Below are positions 63,926-64,000 of a DNA stretch of 64,000 nt, piece by piece. The notes below the pieces were generated by a model that had not been told where the DNA came from, did no database searches, and saw nothing but the letters and a program-made list of their open reading frames with translations. The position numbers and the translations under genes were made by a program. Each line of letters begins with the position of its first letter. Position 1 is the first letter of the stretch. The stretch is from Emergomyces orientalis (taxonomy: Eukaryota > Ascomycota > Eurotiomycetes > Onygenales > Ajellomycetaceae), in the NCBI GenBank assembly GCA_002110485.1, contig MOWL01000052.1, positions 1 through 64,000 on the forward strand. Direction: 5' to 3'.

Positions 63926-64000
63926 TCTCTGAATCTTATTCATTATACAGGTAGGATCAAGTGCTTCTCCTGCTCTGCGAGTTACCCAGGTTCTTGTATA
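63926..64000 (-). mobile_element. Internal fragment of a second mariner copy, running off the window
   Basis: The plus strand at 63930-64000 matches 45813-45885 of the Tc1 element (CTGAATCTTATxCATTA and TGCTCTGCGAGTTACCCAGG). On the minus strand it reads YTRTWVTRRAGE, then CIMNKIQR. It begins in the middle of the transposase without a terminal repeat, so the junction at about 63925 is a rearrangement, not a clean insertion end. Confidence 0.85.

Noticed and set aside
41672..64000. TGA reassigned to an amino acid, because it interrupts many frames
   Set aside because: TGA also serves as the natural terminator of the HNH gene and of the LINE ORF at 1921-3414, while intact genes lack internal TGA. 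Mutation is the simpler explanation.

Overview
This window is the end of a chromosome from a filamentous ascomycete (Pezizomycotina). It opens at base 1 with an array of CCCTAA repeats (TTAGGG on the other strand) and continues as a subtelomere packed with transposons. The assignment rests on the TTAGGG telomere, a telomere-linked RecQ helicase with OrsD-type zinc fingers, many 50-140 nt GT-AG introns, and gene families I know mainly from this group (DUF7924, the APH-like kinase, the HNH_2 nuclease). I cannot name the species. Base composition is a mosaic: the first 7.8 kb is very AT-rich, the adjoining helicase gene is GC-rich, and the rest is mixed.

Layout. 1-76 is the telomere. 77 to about 5400 is one AT-rich LINE on the minus strand. 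It is cut by the telomere inside its reverse-transcriptase domain and carries two nested 5'-truncated copies of itself, which create a 1233-bp inverted repeat and an in-frame endonuclease/RNase H chimera. A second LINE fragment (6456-7857) has clipped the 3' end of an otherwise open telomere-linked helicase (7843-12147). 12.1-20.3 kb holds repeats, a gag-like ORF and a frameshifted secreted-protein gene. 20.3-28.1 kb is a large gene that I read as intact: 20 exons summing to 2127 codons plus a stop, joining a GH55/pectate-lyase-like beta-helix, Thr-rich linkers, a subtilisin (S8) domain and a Cys-rich tail. 28.1-39.4 kb holds a MITE-like element, two small convergent gene relics (DUF6914-like and APH-like), a very young copia element with 104-bp LTRs and a frameshifted DUF7924 gene. 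39.6-47.4 kb holds three decayed telomere-linked helicase copies and a complete Tc1/mariner element. 48.6-50.6 kb is a dead piggyBac interrupted by a 357-bp solo LTR. 51.8-52.2 kb is a small six-cysteine secreted protein gene, followed by a 380-bp satellite. 56.3-60.5 kb is a nearly complete LINE. 61.6-62.8 kb is an intact three-exon HNH nuclease gene. The window ends in a second copia 5' end cut by another mariner fragment.

How it fits together. The host genes that look functional (the GH55-S8 giant, the small cysteine-rich secreted protein, the HNH nuclease and possibly the first helicase) sit as islands among elements of clearly different ages. The telomere-proximal LINE and the copia element look very recent. 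The piggyBac, mariner, second LINE family and helicase copies are older. Their in-frame stops are almost all TGA, several at positions where arginine is expected, which points to C-to-T decay at CGA codons. Exons were assembled by hand from splice motifs and reading frame. Family names come from recognised motifs, not from database searches.
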